Made by a program: the position numbers and the translations under genes. Below, piece by piece: positions 37,562-48,717 of a stretch of DNA of 64,000 nucleotides. The notes below the pieces were generated by a model. It did no database searches and had not been told where the DNA came from. It saw only the letters and a list, made by a program, of their open reading frames with translations. Origin of the DNA: Thozetella sp. PMI_491 (taxonomy: Eukaryota > Ascomycota > Sordariomycetes > Chaetosphaeriales > Chaetosphaeriaceae); assembly GCA_021432635.1 (NCBI GenBank), contig MU270141.1, positions 1 to 64,000 of the forward strand, in the 5' to 3' direction. The first letter of the stretch is position 1; the number at the start of each line of letters is the position of its first letter.

Positions 37562-39002
37562 GGGGGGGGGGATGGGGAAAAAGAAAAGAGAGGAATGGGC
37601 GAATGTGAAGAGGGGTCGTTTGCAGCACGTCGCGACACACATGAGTGGATGCACCCCTTTCATCGACTGAGGCTTGCATGGCACGCTTGGTACCTGACCA
37701 AAATGCCTGATGGCAAAGTCGCCGCGCCCGTCAGCCCGCCACTGCGAAAGGGGGCCCGATCTGCGTCGTTAGATTGGTAGACAGGGCGGATATCAGCTTA
37801 CCGCTGTAATCACGTGGGTTCTCCCTAATGTACTCCACCTCCCCTTCCGTGTGTCTCCCGTCAGTTAGTGGGTTTTTAGTGGGAGCTAGCAGGGCCGTTA
37901 GGGGGGGTGCCCCGCCCTGAAGCGAGGGAGGAGCGGGTCTTGTGGTGCTGCTGGACAGCTCGCCCGGCCCTGCCAGGAGCCACCCTTGAAGCCAGCCGGG
38001 ATGACCCTTCGAACTAAAGCTGGGGCCCCGGGAGAGAGCTGCCGTTCTGGTCCCGGCCCTGTAACACACTGCTCCTTGACACTGACGGAAAACGATTTTC
38101 TCTTGATATCCCTGCGGAGCTGACCTCGTTAGTAAGAGGAGTGGGCTCCGGGAACTATAGGTGTGGTGTGGAGCGCCATGATTTGGGGGGGGGCCGGTTT
38201 AAAATTGAGAGAGAAGGAAGACTCTTTTGGATTCAGCTGGTCTGAACAGGCAGTGCCTTGGCCAACGTGATCTTGACCGCGGTGAGCAATACATTCTCAC
38301 ACGCGCACGCACACCTCAGCACAAATGCCCCTTTGCAGAAATGGGAAGGCCCTTGGCACCCTTCCCCCTCCATCTGACATGGTCGTTGACAAGAGGTCAG
38401 TTTGGGAGATGGGATAGAACAATCTTGGAGGCCGGCATTCTCTAGAACCACTCGGCGTGTACCGAAGTGCAGAACAGCGACAACGGCCGGCTACACCAGA
38501 ATGCACTGTAGAGAGCACATTCGTCCTCCGGCTCCTTTGTTATTAGACTCGGGCCGCTCGCTGCCTTGACAAGGCAAAAGCGGTACCCCAAGCTCTCAGC
38601 GGGAAGCCGGCAAATGAATTGGACCAGTGGCATATAATAACATCTCCCATAGCTGCAACGGCCGCCGGGAGACACGAGGAAAACGATGCCCAACGAGCCT
38701 CTACAGGGCGATCAATGGTTGCAAGGGAAAGGTGCCGCGCATCCGCGCCGGGTTCGTATTGAGACCTCAAATTTCTTGGTGGTCAGCTGTGGTGACATGT
38801 GAGAGTGGCCCACAGAATAAATAGCGAGAGAAACAGCGTTGTATGAAGTAATGAAGTCTCCATCTCGTAAAGCTAGCTCTGCGCTGGTTCTCCCGCACTC
38901 TACTGACACTATTGTATACATCCATGAGCGAGCTGCAGGCTGGTGATGCAACCACCCTCGGCATTCTGAATCGGGACGGTGTCTGAGCAGAATCTCCCCC
39001 CT

Positions 39003-39016
39003 CCCCCCCCCCCCCC
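39003..39016 (+). repeat. Poly-C tract (C14)
   Basis: Fourteen consecutive C, preceded by a C-rich stretch with single T interruptions. Confidence 0.9.
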
Positions 39017-40591
39017 AACTATCCTTAGCCCAGCTGTTTCCGCACCATTACTGCCTACGCGCAGGTATAAAAGATAATAGGTTGGCTGGGTGTCACCACC
39101 AGGCCATGGGCCACCGGGACACGGCTTTGAATCATGGCAACCTGGTCTCCGCCTGAACGAATACCGTTCGATCTCTCCATCTTCGGCATGGTGGGTCTAG
39201 GGAGAGGCGGCCATGCCAGCTCCCCCTGATTCTTTGGAGGCTGAAGGCATTCACCAGCGGTCTGCGGTCCGATATGTGGCGACTACAGTGCGGACCCCGA
39301 GGAAAGAGCCCGGAAGGCCGCGGGCCACAGGGTCGCATGAAAGCCCGCCCCCGGCCCCCTCCCTCTCCTCCCCCCCGGGCGCTCCTTGCCCGGGCGCGCG
39401 GGCGCGGGCGCGGGCTTGGGAATCCGCGCAAGAGTGTTGCTCCTAAACGAGGCGAGGCGCACGGGCAGAGAGAGCTGGTACACGGCGGGAGGCGAGAGGC
39501 AGCATGTTCCATCGAGGAAAGTCCCTGCCTCCCGTCCGGGTTGGCACGATTTAGGCGCGACCGTGCCTCAACGGGAGATTGACTACCTATCCTGTTGGTA
39601 AAGGGGCGGTGAGCAGCAGCCTCTGATCCGTCTGACCTGCATGGTCCAGGCATTCCAAACCACGGGCCACTGGCCGAATTGACAGTACGTCCAGTGCAGT
39701 GTCGGTATGGCTTGATTGCCTACCTAAGTTAGGTATTGCCGGGGGCAGCGCTGAGTGTGGCAGAGTACTTCGACTGGGTTGATTGCCCGACCCAACCACC
39801 TCAGGTGGCCCTAGGAGGCTGCCTTGCTCGTGGTAACGCCCCCCCTTCCCCACTCAACCCAATTGCTCCGTACCGTACAGTACTACTACAGCAAGAGGTG
39901 TGTACTGGATCATCAGTCATCTTGCAGCATTTTTGACGTGCCTCCAATCGCCCACCACAGCCCCCCCAACCAAGGAATACCAGAAAAGTATGGTACACGC
40001 CTCACTTCACCCAGTGATATCGACGCACACGCCCTAGCCTGCTGCCACTAATTGCAACCACGGAAGTAATAGTGCCTGGGAATCTGACATGTGTCACTCC
40101 CTGCTGGAGGCGGGGAAGACGCCTAGCATCGAGCCGCAGCCGGGTACGGAGTACCTGGTGACACGATTATGGCATGCAGGAGCAGAGTCAAAGCAAAAGT
40201 GAAAGGAGAAGAGCACGGGCAATATAATCCATACAAAGGGATGGCAAACATAGAAAACCTATTGCCCGTGACTGCCCTGCACTCCCTGTTTGTCGTGACT
40301 GCTTTGCTTGAAGGGAGAATCCCTCCCCCCCTTCTTCCCGAGCGGGACGCCCAGAGCGAGCGGGAGCCTGGGATGCAGCACCTGCAGGCAAGGACCGTTG
40401 CAAGCCGTGCGGGAACACCAACCACAGCAGGCATTAATCCAGGCCAAGATGTGAGATCTGACGGCCTGCCGTCTTGTGCAGCAAACACGGGTCTGGCGCC
40501 GCATGGCAGTGGCAAAGGTCCTCTGGGAAAGGGAGGTATTCCGAGAGGGGTCTCCCTGGGCTGTTACTTTCTCTACTTTCGGTCGCGCGAA

Positions 40592-40678
40592 CCCCCCCCC
40601 CCCCTCCCTTTTCCTTCCCCCCCCTCCTCCTCCTCTCCCCCAGGCACTTCCTCGGCGACGCCAAAAAAAAAAAAAAAA
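40592..40678 (+). repeat. Poly-C (C13) to poly-A (A16) pyrimidine/purine switch
   Basis: A C13 run at 40592-40604, then a C/T-rich stretch, then A16 at 40663-40678, all within 90 bases. It is low-complexity spacer. Confidence 0.85.
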
Positions 40679-41757
40679 TACGGCTAGAGGGGGGGAGGAT
40701 AGAAAAACGGGGAGACGAAGAGGAAGTGGAGGAGCGGGAACAGGAGGAACAGGAGAGCTGAGGACAGGCGTTCATCCTGTGTGGCATTGTGTCGAGGGTC
40801 AGACGTATTTGGCTCAATCAATTCCAGCTCCAAATCGAGACCCAAGATCGAGACCCGGGGAGCCGAGGCGGGTCCTCCCACCGTTTAGCAGATGGATTGA
40901 AGGAAGGGAAATCATGGCCCCAAAAAAAGCGGCGAGGGAGGACCCCAATGGAAGCGAAACGGCCACGCCCCCTCCTTCTTCGCGTATCCAATCCCGCAAT
41001 TGCAGGCCCGACGCAAGCGCCGAGCCTGGGTACACGATGATGCGATCACTTTCTCGGTAGCAGGGCCCGAGGAGGACTGGTTGGCTCCGTCCTCACGGAT
41101 CCAACTACAATACAAGACCAATTGTTTCCCTCCCCAGAAATATAGTCTATCTTCAAGGTCGACCGAAGATGAGTGGCAAGGTAGGAGGGGGAAGCGGGAA
41201 GAGGAAAAAAAAGGGGGGGCGGGCAAGCATGCTCGACCCGGGTGGAGAGACGATGGTGTCCGTCGCCCCCCGGGCCCAGGCGAGCTGTCGGAATCGTGGG
41301 GGAGTTGGTTGATCGATGCCACCCAAGCTGCTGCAGTATGTTCCGTACAGGGACAAATGGGTCAAAAACCCGAGCAGGCTCGCACTTCGCTTCGTTGTCG
41401 ACACGCCATAGTGCGTATATGGCACCTCCGCTTCCCCTCCCCAGCATCAGCCTGTAGCAGCGCTTGTCGCGTGTCTTTGCATCTTGTCTTTGCTCCCATT
41501 CTTTGCTACATAGCACCCCCTTCACTATGGGGACAAAGAGCTGCAAAGCTGCGGAGCTCGCAGAGCCTTGTCTGCAGTAAGCGCGCCACTGGAGGAGTGT
41601 CGGCGTGCGAGGCCTTGTGATCAATCGGCTTTAAGCCCCGCAAGTCCTACCCTTCCCCGGCCGGCCGATTTTTTGGCGGAACGGAGGGAGGATGGTCTCT
41701 TCTCTCTTGTCTCCATCGACTCAGCTCTTTAGATCGTTTGCTGGAGGGACTGAGTTT

Positions 41758-41770
41758 GGGGGGGGGGGGG
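41758..41770 (+). repeat. Poly-G tract (G13)
   Basis: Thirteen consecutive G in the gene-poor region, read directly. Confidence 0.9.
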
Positions 41771-42648
41771 TTGGCTTGCACCTCGCGACCACCGGGGCCT
41801 CTAACCATTGGTGATATATGCTATCTTTGCTAAATAAAGTCCCTCCTCGCAGACTTTGACAAATATAAATCTAGCTAGACAAAGGAAAATAGGAGCAATT
41901 CTTAGGAAATGCATGCATAAAATGAACAACAAAGGGCAAACGGATGGGGTGAATGGCAGTATTTTGGGAGGCGGAGGGAGGGAGGCAGGCCTGCATGTGA
42001 ATTCAGCTTCCCACACACCCACCCCGGCTGAGAAATAGGAAAATAGCCGCTGCGCTGGGTCGCATCCTGACGCTGCCCCTTGTGACTGCGGTCCGACGCG
42101 AGAGCCATGCGTCAAGGATCGCCCACTCGATCCGCCCAGGTCCACCCGTTATTGTTCTTTCACCCCCCTCCCCTGTCAGTGCTTGGCAGTGCCCGCTGCC
42201 GCCGTCCGTGGCTCCGTCGCTACGTCGTGACACCAGGCACAGAGACCCGTGCGCTGCTCTAGCCGCTTTGGGTATTCTCCCTCTCGTTATTATTATTTAT
42301 TCCTTTTTTTTTTTTGCTGCCCAACCGCTCCTCCCGCACCTCCCCTCCCCTCCTTCTCCCCGCCCGCCACAGTTGCAACACTTCGCTGCAGTGTCTTCTC
42401 CCTCTCCACCCTTCCGTGCGGTACTCGTCATCCCTTAGTACCCAGTACTCTCACCTCTACTGTTTCTTTGCTTTACTTGTGCGTGCATTTGTGCCTACTT
42501 AGAGAAGATGATTGGTTTTGTCTGCTTCTTGTTCTCCCGGTTTCCACTTGCTTCATTGCGACAATCGAAGCCGTAGCCTGGGGCCGTAGCCTGGGTCCTT
42601 GGTATCTACGGTACCGCGCTGTACAAAAGACGCGTGCTCCATTGGAAA

Positions 42649-42705
42649 CCAAGCTACCTAGGTAGGTACCTAGCTTGTACTTAGGTGGGTAGCTACATAC
42701 AAGTA
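42649..42705. repeat. Near-palindromic TACCTAGGTA-type cluster
   Basis: The stretch around aagctacctaggtaggtacc contains overlapping CCTAGG, GGTACC and TAGCTT/AAGCTA arms, so it nearly reads as its own reverse complement. Related motifs recur in other spacers of the window, near 1133, 9920, 39722 and 58440-58605. The role is unknown; similar elements in promoters would bind a protein or form a hairpin, but this is inference. Confidence 0.6.
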
Positions 42706-42983
42706 CCCCGGGTAGACAGTACTGCAGGCGACAGGGCTCCGTGGACGGTCGGTGGTATGCAATGGCAATGGTAATGGCAAGCCCCCTCAACCCCTCCCCT
42801 CCGGCGCGCCGTCTCGCTCTCGCTTGTGCCGATGATCCTCGAACGCCTTACTGGTTGGCGCTCGGTTAGCCTGGTCAGGGGTGCTCAGCCCAATAGTTGG
42901 GGGCTAAAACCCCCCCAAGGACCGTCCCGCGGTCGGAGTCATCATGTGATGTGAAGTCTTACCTGGGGTGGACCGTAGTACAG

Positions 42984-43003
42984 AAAAAAAAAAAAAAAAA
43001 AAA
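42984..43003 (+). repeat. Poly-A tract (A20)
   Basis: Twenty consecutive A, read directly, in the gene-poor region. Confidence 0.9.
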
Positions 43004-44345
43004 GCTGACAGGCCCACAAAAACATCGTGGAGTCCAGATAGGCCCGGGAGATTCGCCTGAATATTAATGAGGAATTCGGCTGCCATATTCCAAGCCGGGC
43101 GTGCCGGCACGGGCCATCGATTTGTAACCAGCTTCGGGGTTCTATCTATAGACCGGACCCGGCCTGTCATGCTGCACAATTTGGTATTCCCGAATCCACG
43201 CCGTCCTTGTAGTGCCCGCCTACGGTGGTGGATGACAGCAGCAAGCACTTGACGAGGCTGTGGTATTATGGGCAGGCTCGGCCAGGCCCGCTACTCTTTC
43301 CGGGTTGTATCGCCGTCAAGGTCCCCAGGCACTCTAAGTGGCGACCTCGGTGTGAGAGGTCCTCCTTCCAGCTCTGATCGGGTCCGGTCTCGACGGACTT
43401 CAATCACGTGCGGGCCACTCTAGCCAACTTCTCATGGTGTATGCCTTGGTCTCCAGCTCGTCAAGAGATCTATCTGTTTGAATCATAGCGAGAATCAAAT
43501 ATCGTTCCTTCTACAGACCCGGAAGCCCACCCGGACTCACTAGTGACATGTGCCTTCATCCCCAGCTCGGCGAATTTTCTCCCCTTGGGCTAAGCGATGT
43601 GCTACGAGCCCCCCTCCTCTTCCTCGCCCTCAATCCTCGCCCTCGGGTGCACATTGGCCCGATCCATTGAACACCTCGCGTAGAAGTTTCAGGCCTGCGC
43701 CAGCTAGCGGTAGGGCTATAGAAATCTAGGGAGAGATCCAGTCGACGTACATGAGCCAGCGGTACTATTCTGCCACGTTGGCCTAGGCAGCACATCAGTG
43801 TTCTCTGTAGAATACCGTCCTCCGTTCTCCTCCTTCTCAACTCCACCGAGACTCTGGGACAGCTAGCACATGTCTCTGGTCAGGATGGATAACGTGCGAA
43901 GAACAAAGCGCACTTTAAGTGGGAGGCGCTTGGCCTGTCCATTCCCGTGCCGCCCATTGGGCTACCAAACACCAAAGCAAGGAGGCAGCTACTTACGACG
44001 CAAAGCATGTGAAGGCTTTAGGGCTCGTCCTGGCTGAGATACAGGAGAGATTTTGCCTTCGTGGGGCTGTCCCAAGATGTGGGAGCCGACAGCCCGTTGG
44101 ACGCTGCGAGGTTCCTAGATAACGCCTGCGGAACCGGGCTTATATCAACAGTGTAGCTCGGCTAGAGATTGCCCTCTCTCAGTACCCAAATAGCACCAAA
44201 TTGCGGGAGTAGCTGTGGTCAGGTTGATAACACTCAGACACAGCCACTCCTGCCTCACACCCCGGGCCGTGGGCATCGACCCCTCGGGGACCATGATCGG
44301 GGGCTACGACACCAAGGCGCAATATCAAGCGAGTGATACTTACCC

Positions 44346-44763
44346 ATGGGCTCGGGTAATATCAACTTCGCTTCCAGTGCCTCTCTCCACCAAAGATACC
44401 CGAGCACTGAGGTGAAATCTAACTCTCCCTAAGCTTGACTCAGCTACGTTTCAGGGGCCCGGCTCCCATGTCTTCCATCTCAAAGTTCTAGGGATTTCCT
44501 TTCATCATAGCAACGATCCGGACCCCACCACCGTTCGCCTAGCTCGGCGTTTAACAAGTGGTGGAATATTGTTCATTGCAAATTACCTGCCGCATGAGGT
44601 CAGCCTAGTGGCCCATCCAGCCGTACCTACCATCATCAGTCGCGGCTTCTCGGGATACCATGTCAGAAATATGCTCGAGGCGGCCCGCGTGAGGAGGGAC
44701 TCTGTGTCCGAGAGCCTAACCAGTTCCTTCCCCTCGGACCCTGGTGGCTTCCCGATGGAGTGA
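44346..44763 (+). pseudogene. Possible two-exon ORF or gene relic
   Basis: Exon-like segments 44346-44411 and 44455-44763 would give 124 residues: MGSGNINFASSASLHQRYP at the start, then GPGSHVFHLKVLGISFHHS, SGGILFIANYLPHEVSLVA and a PGGFPME terminus. The acceptor (GTTTCAG) and a CTAAC branch-like site are good. The implied intron is only 43 bp, below the usual fungal minimum of about 45-50, and the frame upstream of the ATG is closed. The composition looks more protein-like than neighbouring ORFs. I recognise no family. It may be a remnant of an older gene, the 3' part of an unrecognised gene, or chance. Confidence 0.2.
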
Positions 44764-45777
44764 TGATCCTTTTGGGCGAGAGGCACGGAAGACTTACCAG
44801 TGAAGGAACCGGCAGTGACGTGACATTCTTGTCAGAGAGATCGGCGGTGGTTCGGCCTAGGAGAGGTTATGGACACTCTGTCTGACCTTCGCGATGTCCA
44901 TGGCCAAGTACCAAGAGGACCTTGTCGACGGGGAGAGGCACAAGTAAGAGACACGGTAGATAGATCCGACCATGGTTCCAATACCCATGGGATAGCGACG
45001 ACAATCCAAGGTAGAATCACTCCATGCCAGGTCGCTGGGTTGATGTCCATACGTGGCAGACTACCTACCAAGGGCCAGGAAAACGTGCTTAACACACATG
45101 CAAACAACAATATTTGGAATCGCACAGAACTGCTTATCGTACCCCATAGCTGGTCTGTTCCTGGCGTATCGTTTCTGATTCGGGGCAATATCAATTGCTA
45201 ATCCACGGCTGCCATTAGAAACGTGCCGCATTGCGTGCGGTGCGCAGCTGTGGTCTCCCGGAAAGCCTCTTGAGTACCCAAGTTCCTCTAGGTGGCATCG
45301 TTACGCCTTACGGCCTGAAAGGTGCGAAGGCTAGAGAGTAGGGGTAGCGAGAGTTAAGCAAGGGTGAGATGGCTCCGTCCAACGGCGGCGCAAGCGTGTT
45401 CAGTAACGGAAGAGCTACAACTTGAGCGCCGCTGCGCACCTTGGGGCTTCTCGTAGTTGGTTACACTGGGGTGACCATCGATAAAAATTCTCTGGTGGCC
45501 TATCCAGCGAACTACATACATACGCCAGGTGATATGATTACGGAGGGGGCTTTCATAAGCCAGACGCAGGAAGCTTGCACTGAGCCCCCAAACAGTCCGG
45601 CGACGACACAGCCAATCGCCCCACAAAGTCCCCGGGCAACGTGCCAGTAGTTACAGATCAGATTAGGCCTTAGGGGCTGCATCAGCGCTGTCAATATCTG
45701 CCCATGCTTAAGTGTTAGTGATCTCCTAGAATGGATATTCAGGTAGCTACCCGGAGCATGGCTTAAGGGGTAGGAGC

Positions 45778-47108
45778 TCAAATGCTCGTGAGATTCGATG
45801 AAGATGGCAGAAAAAGAGCGCGGGGAGACAGACCTACGGCGAAAGCACCGCCAAGGAAAATGGCTGGCTCGTTGATGTTGTGATGTTCGTAACTGTCTCG
45901 TCAGTCCAGGAACCGAGCCACAAACGGCAGCCGCGGCAGTTGGGAAGAAAAGGGAGGGGGAATGAACCTCAGGGTCCCGACACCTCCAGCCTCAAGTAGG
46001 AACGTCGGGCCGTCTTGGAGCGACTTGTTAGTCCACCGCTGAGCGAAGGCTCTCAGAATGTGCCCATGGGCAACGATGAGCACGTCACTGGGGCGTGCCT
46101 CGCCTTTAGGCTTGCCCATGACAGGCGCGTGATACTTGGCCCTGATGTCGGCAATGAGCCGGTCCAGACGTTCCGTAACATCCCCAGGGGCTCTGCAGGC
46201 TTAGTTAGCACAGGGTACCATACCAGCTAGAACGCAAATGCCTCGGGCCGGAGTGATACTCACTCGCCACCGGGACATCCATCTCTCCAAATGTCCCAGC
46301 TCTCGGTCAGGCCTTGGGCCTTCCGGAGTTCCCTTATCTGCGGGGACGTTATACCCTCATAGTCTCCGTAGTCCCACTCCCGTATATCTTCGGTAATCTC
46401 AATGCTGGCACCGCAGGCCTGTGCGTCTGCACCAGCCTCGCCATGTGCCTTCCAAGGCAGAGGCAGCTCATGGCCGATATTTAGGAGCTCAAACGTTCGC
46501 TGTGCCCTCTTTCGTGGGGAAATGTATCTGGGAAGAGCATCAGGAGCCTATTCTCATGCGACGGTCTGCACTCACACCACGGTGGAGTAGGGTGGGGGGG
46601 AGGGCAAGTTGACGGAGCCTGGCAAGGGAGCAACATTGGCAGGTTCTAATTAGGCCTCTTGGTTCATCTGAGCGAGCAGCCGCGATGGACGACCAGGGCC
46701 AGGCAGTAGAGAGCAAGTCGAAACGAGGGGCTCCGTGGACGGGCTTGAAACGGGCGTCTATCAAGCATTCGTCGTCCACCGCGTTGGAAGGCCCCCCCGG
46801 CCCTCGGCTATTCTAGAATGGAAAATCCACAATACAAGACGAGCAGCCCCTCCCCCCAAACCCCAGTTAGGTTACAAGCAGGTAGCCAGCGGGCAGAGAC
46901 AAAAAAAAAAGAACAAGAACCAAACTCACATGTGGGCAAGCTTCTTGGGATTTATCAGCCTGTCGTTGCCGACCAGCGCCAGGCCCGTAGCCCGGATGCG
47001 CCTCTCGCCGTTTGGCGTTAGGGGGATGTCGGTAGAGCCGGTGTGACGGCCATTGAGAGACCACTCTGTCTCGCCGTGGCGGACAATGAAGACGCGGGGG
47101 CTTGTCAT
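45778..47108 (-). CDS. Histidine phosphatase, sedoheptulose-1,7-bisphosphatase SHB17-like
   Basis: Four exons on the minus strand, 47108-46930, 46527-46264, 46192-45968 and 45892-45778, give 260 residues. The histidine-phosphatase signature RHGETEWS is at residues 10-17, with the nucleophilic His at 11. Downstream lie [26 protein letters not shown] (acid/base Glu), [12 protein letters not shown] and [12 protein letters not shown] (second catalytic His), then [17 protein letters not shown]. This order and spacing match yeast Shb17, which makes sedoheptulose 7-phosphate from the bisphosphate and feeds ribose synthesis. General phosphoglycerate-mutase-like phosphatases are the alternative. It is slightly shorter than Shb17 because the loop before FLLEAGG is short. 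Intron 1 is long (402 bp). All three junctions restore frame, and the last exon ends at TGA 45780-45778. Confidence 0.9.
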
Positions 47109-47740
47109 GTCGAGAACGGGGACGCAGCCTGCTCAGAAGCGACAGGGTTGCTGTTAGAAGTTTGGCCAGGGAGAGAGTACGTATCGCGCCAGCAGATTTT
47201 GCGAGGCCCGGGCACCGCGGGGAAGCGTTTCCAGTCTTGGACAAATTCGTCGCAGAGGGGGCCGTCGTGCGACGAGATCTGAATCACAAATGCTGGAGTA
47301 CCCCTGCGTTATCCGACACTTGACGGGACCCACTCGCCCAAGGTAGTTGACGCGGTGAGGGAGGGTTAGGATGGCTCTCTTGCTTCGTTATATAGCTAGC
47401 TGGTGGCGGCGTCAGTTACGAGAGCATGAACAACCCTCCCCACACATGCACGCGAACTAGCATCATCGAGCCGCTTTCCCGCCTTGGTGGTGCCGTATCT
47501 AATCACTGCAAGACCTCACCTTCCGTTCCTCGTGGCGTGCCCAAAACGGGGTCTACTCCTCGCAACATCCAAAGTCCGAAGCTCGATCAACTCTCGTGCG
47601 AAAAGAAACTACCTACACCCAGTGCAATCCTCCATTTTGGGGGGGGCCACAATTTATTTTTCGAGCACGCTGCCCCTCGCCTACGGCGGCAACACCTTGT
47701 CCCTCGAGCCTTCGACTTCACATCGAGTCGGTGGTATCCC

Positions 47741-48139
47741 ATGGGTCCTCTCGCAGGTGCGCGGCGATTAGTAAGGGCCCTGACAGCCCCACTATCGGCT
47801 CCATTTCCAGGCGATGATCCTGCCAGTGACCTAGCTACGCAAGCCACTGGCTGGGCACAACGTGCCGAAGAGATCGAGCTTGTAGCCTATCCTTGCCACC
47901 ACCCGCAAATCGCGAGAAGCTCCGTCGCCGAACCCGTCGCCGAGCCTGCAGCTTGCTTACGACGTCGCCAGCCATCGCTTTCGGACGGACGCCGCGCCCA
48001 GAGCAGATCTTCGTCCCCTGCCTCCTCGATCCGTAGCGACCTGAGCCGACGGACGAGCATTGCGCACGGTGGAGACGCGTGGCCGTGTCGGCACAAGAGG
48101 GCCGAGAGCGAGGTGCTCTGGCGGCAGTACTGGGACTAA
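47741..48139 (+). CDS. Hypothetical Ser/Arg-rich protein, start uncertain
   Basis: An open frame runs from 47426 to 48139. The second in-frame ATG at 47741 gives 132 residues and seems the better start, because the upstream part reads like 5' UTR. The protein begins MGPLAGARRLVRALTAPL, has PGDDPASDLATQATGWAQRAEE in the middle, then an Arg/Ser-rich stretch (SRSSSPASSIRSDLSRRTS) and a distinctive end (HKRAESEVLWRQYWD). I recognise no domain. The C-terminal half has protein-like composition and no overlapping competitor with a known fold. It lies head-to-head with the SHB17-like gene and 148 bp ahead of the small membrane-protein gene. An acceptor-like TCGCAG at about 47751 leaves room for a spliced upstream exon. 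Confidence 0.4.
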   Translation: MGPLAGARRLVRALTAPLSAPFPGDDPASDLATQATGWAQRAEEIELVAYPCHHPQIARSSVAEPVAEPAACLRRRQPSLSDGRRAQSRSSSPASSIRSDLSRRTSIAHGGDAWPCRHKRAESEVLWRQYWD

Positions 48140-48287
48140 GCACCAATCTGCCGACGCGAGAATTCGCCGGCCGAGCGTACCCCAGCAAAAACAACCTCTC
48201 CAAACTGGAAACAGTGAGAGCCTCGAGCTCATCCCTCCTGGGCCCAAAGCGCGTCATCTGCACACGGTCGACCACTCTAGGCTTGTC

Positions 48288-48717
48288 ATGCCTGACCACC
48301 GACCTCCGATGGCGCTGCCGAAAGGCGCGCAGACCGCCAACACGATGCCGAGGGTCAAGGCCGCCGTATACACGGCTGGCTTCATCGCAGTCGGCATCGT
48401 TGGCGTCTGGGTTGGCATGGGTCTGAAAGACGACCACAGCCAACGATCGGTAAGCTCGACGGCGCCCTCCCTCTCCGGTCTTGCCTGCTCCGAGACTAAG
48501 ACCACTTCAGGCGCAGAAGAAGCTCTTCCAGGATAAGGGGATCGAAGACGACGTCGAGAAGCGCATCGCCCTGCTCGAGCAGCGCAAAGCCCGGCTGGGG
48601 ATTATAAAAGCTGAAATCGAGAAGAAGGCTGCCAGGGTGCAGGATCGGATAGACGGGAAGGAGGAGAGGCAACCACAAGCGCTAGCGTCTCGACAGTCAG
48701 TCTGGAAGGATAATTGA
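48288..48717 (+). CDS. Small single-span membrane protein with coiled coil
   Basis: Two exons, 48288-48449 and 48511-48717, give 122 residues. ATG at 48309 (MALPKG) is an alternative start. One hydrophobic helix, roughly residues 26-47 (AAVYTAGFIAVGIVGVWVG), is followed by a charged, heptad-like segment (EDDVEKRIALLEQRKARL and IIKAEIEKKAARVQDRIDG) that should form a coiled coil. A short N-terminal arm and the lack of a cleavable signal suggest an anchored protein, perhaps mitochondrial or ER; this is inference. The 61-bp intron has GTAAGC and TTCAG ends and joins RS to AQKKLFQDKG without a frame change. I do not recognise the family. It converges with UBP6. Confidence 0.7.

Larger units (their letters stand above)
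25336..45777. other. 20.4-kb region without a confident gene
   Basis: I could not recognise any protein family in any frame between the zinc-cluster gene and the SHB17-like gene. The longest ORFs (25079-25849, 28670-29209 and 30835-31476 minus; 40476-41060 plus) are low-complexity Pro/Arg/Ser translations of GC-rich spacer or overlap each other in several frames. The DNA holds many homopolymers, a CT/CA microsatellite, an N gap and TACCTAGG-type motifs. A possible relic ORF is listed separately at 44346-44763. No tRNA, rRNA or terminal-repeat element was seen. Confidence 0.5.

Noticed and set aside
37254-37684. ORFs reading across the N gap
   Set aside because: Most of each product is undetermined residues; they carry no information.
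44869-45650. Plus-strand ORFs 44869-45201 and 45441-45650 near the relic
   Set aside because: I tested whether they were transposon-derived (protease, integrase or reverse transcriptase motifs) and found none; they cannot be linked to the 44346 ORF.
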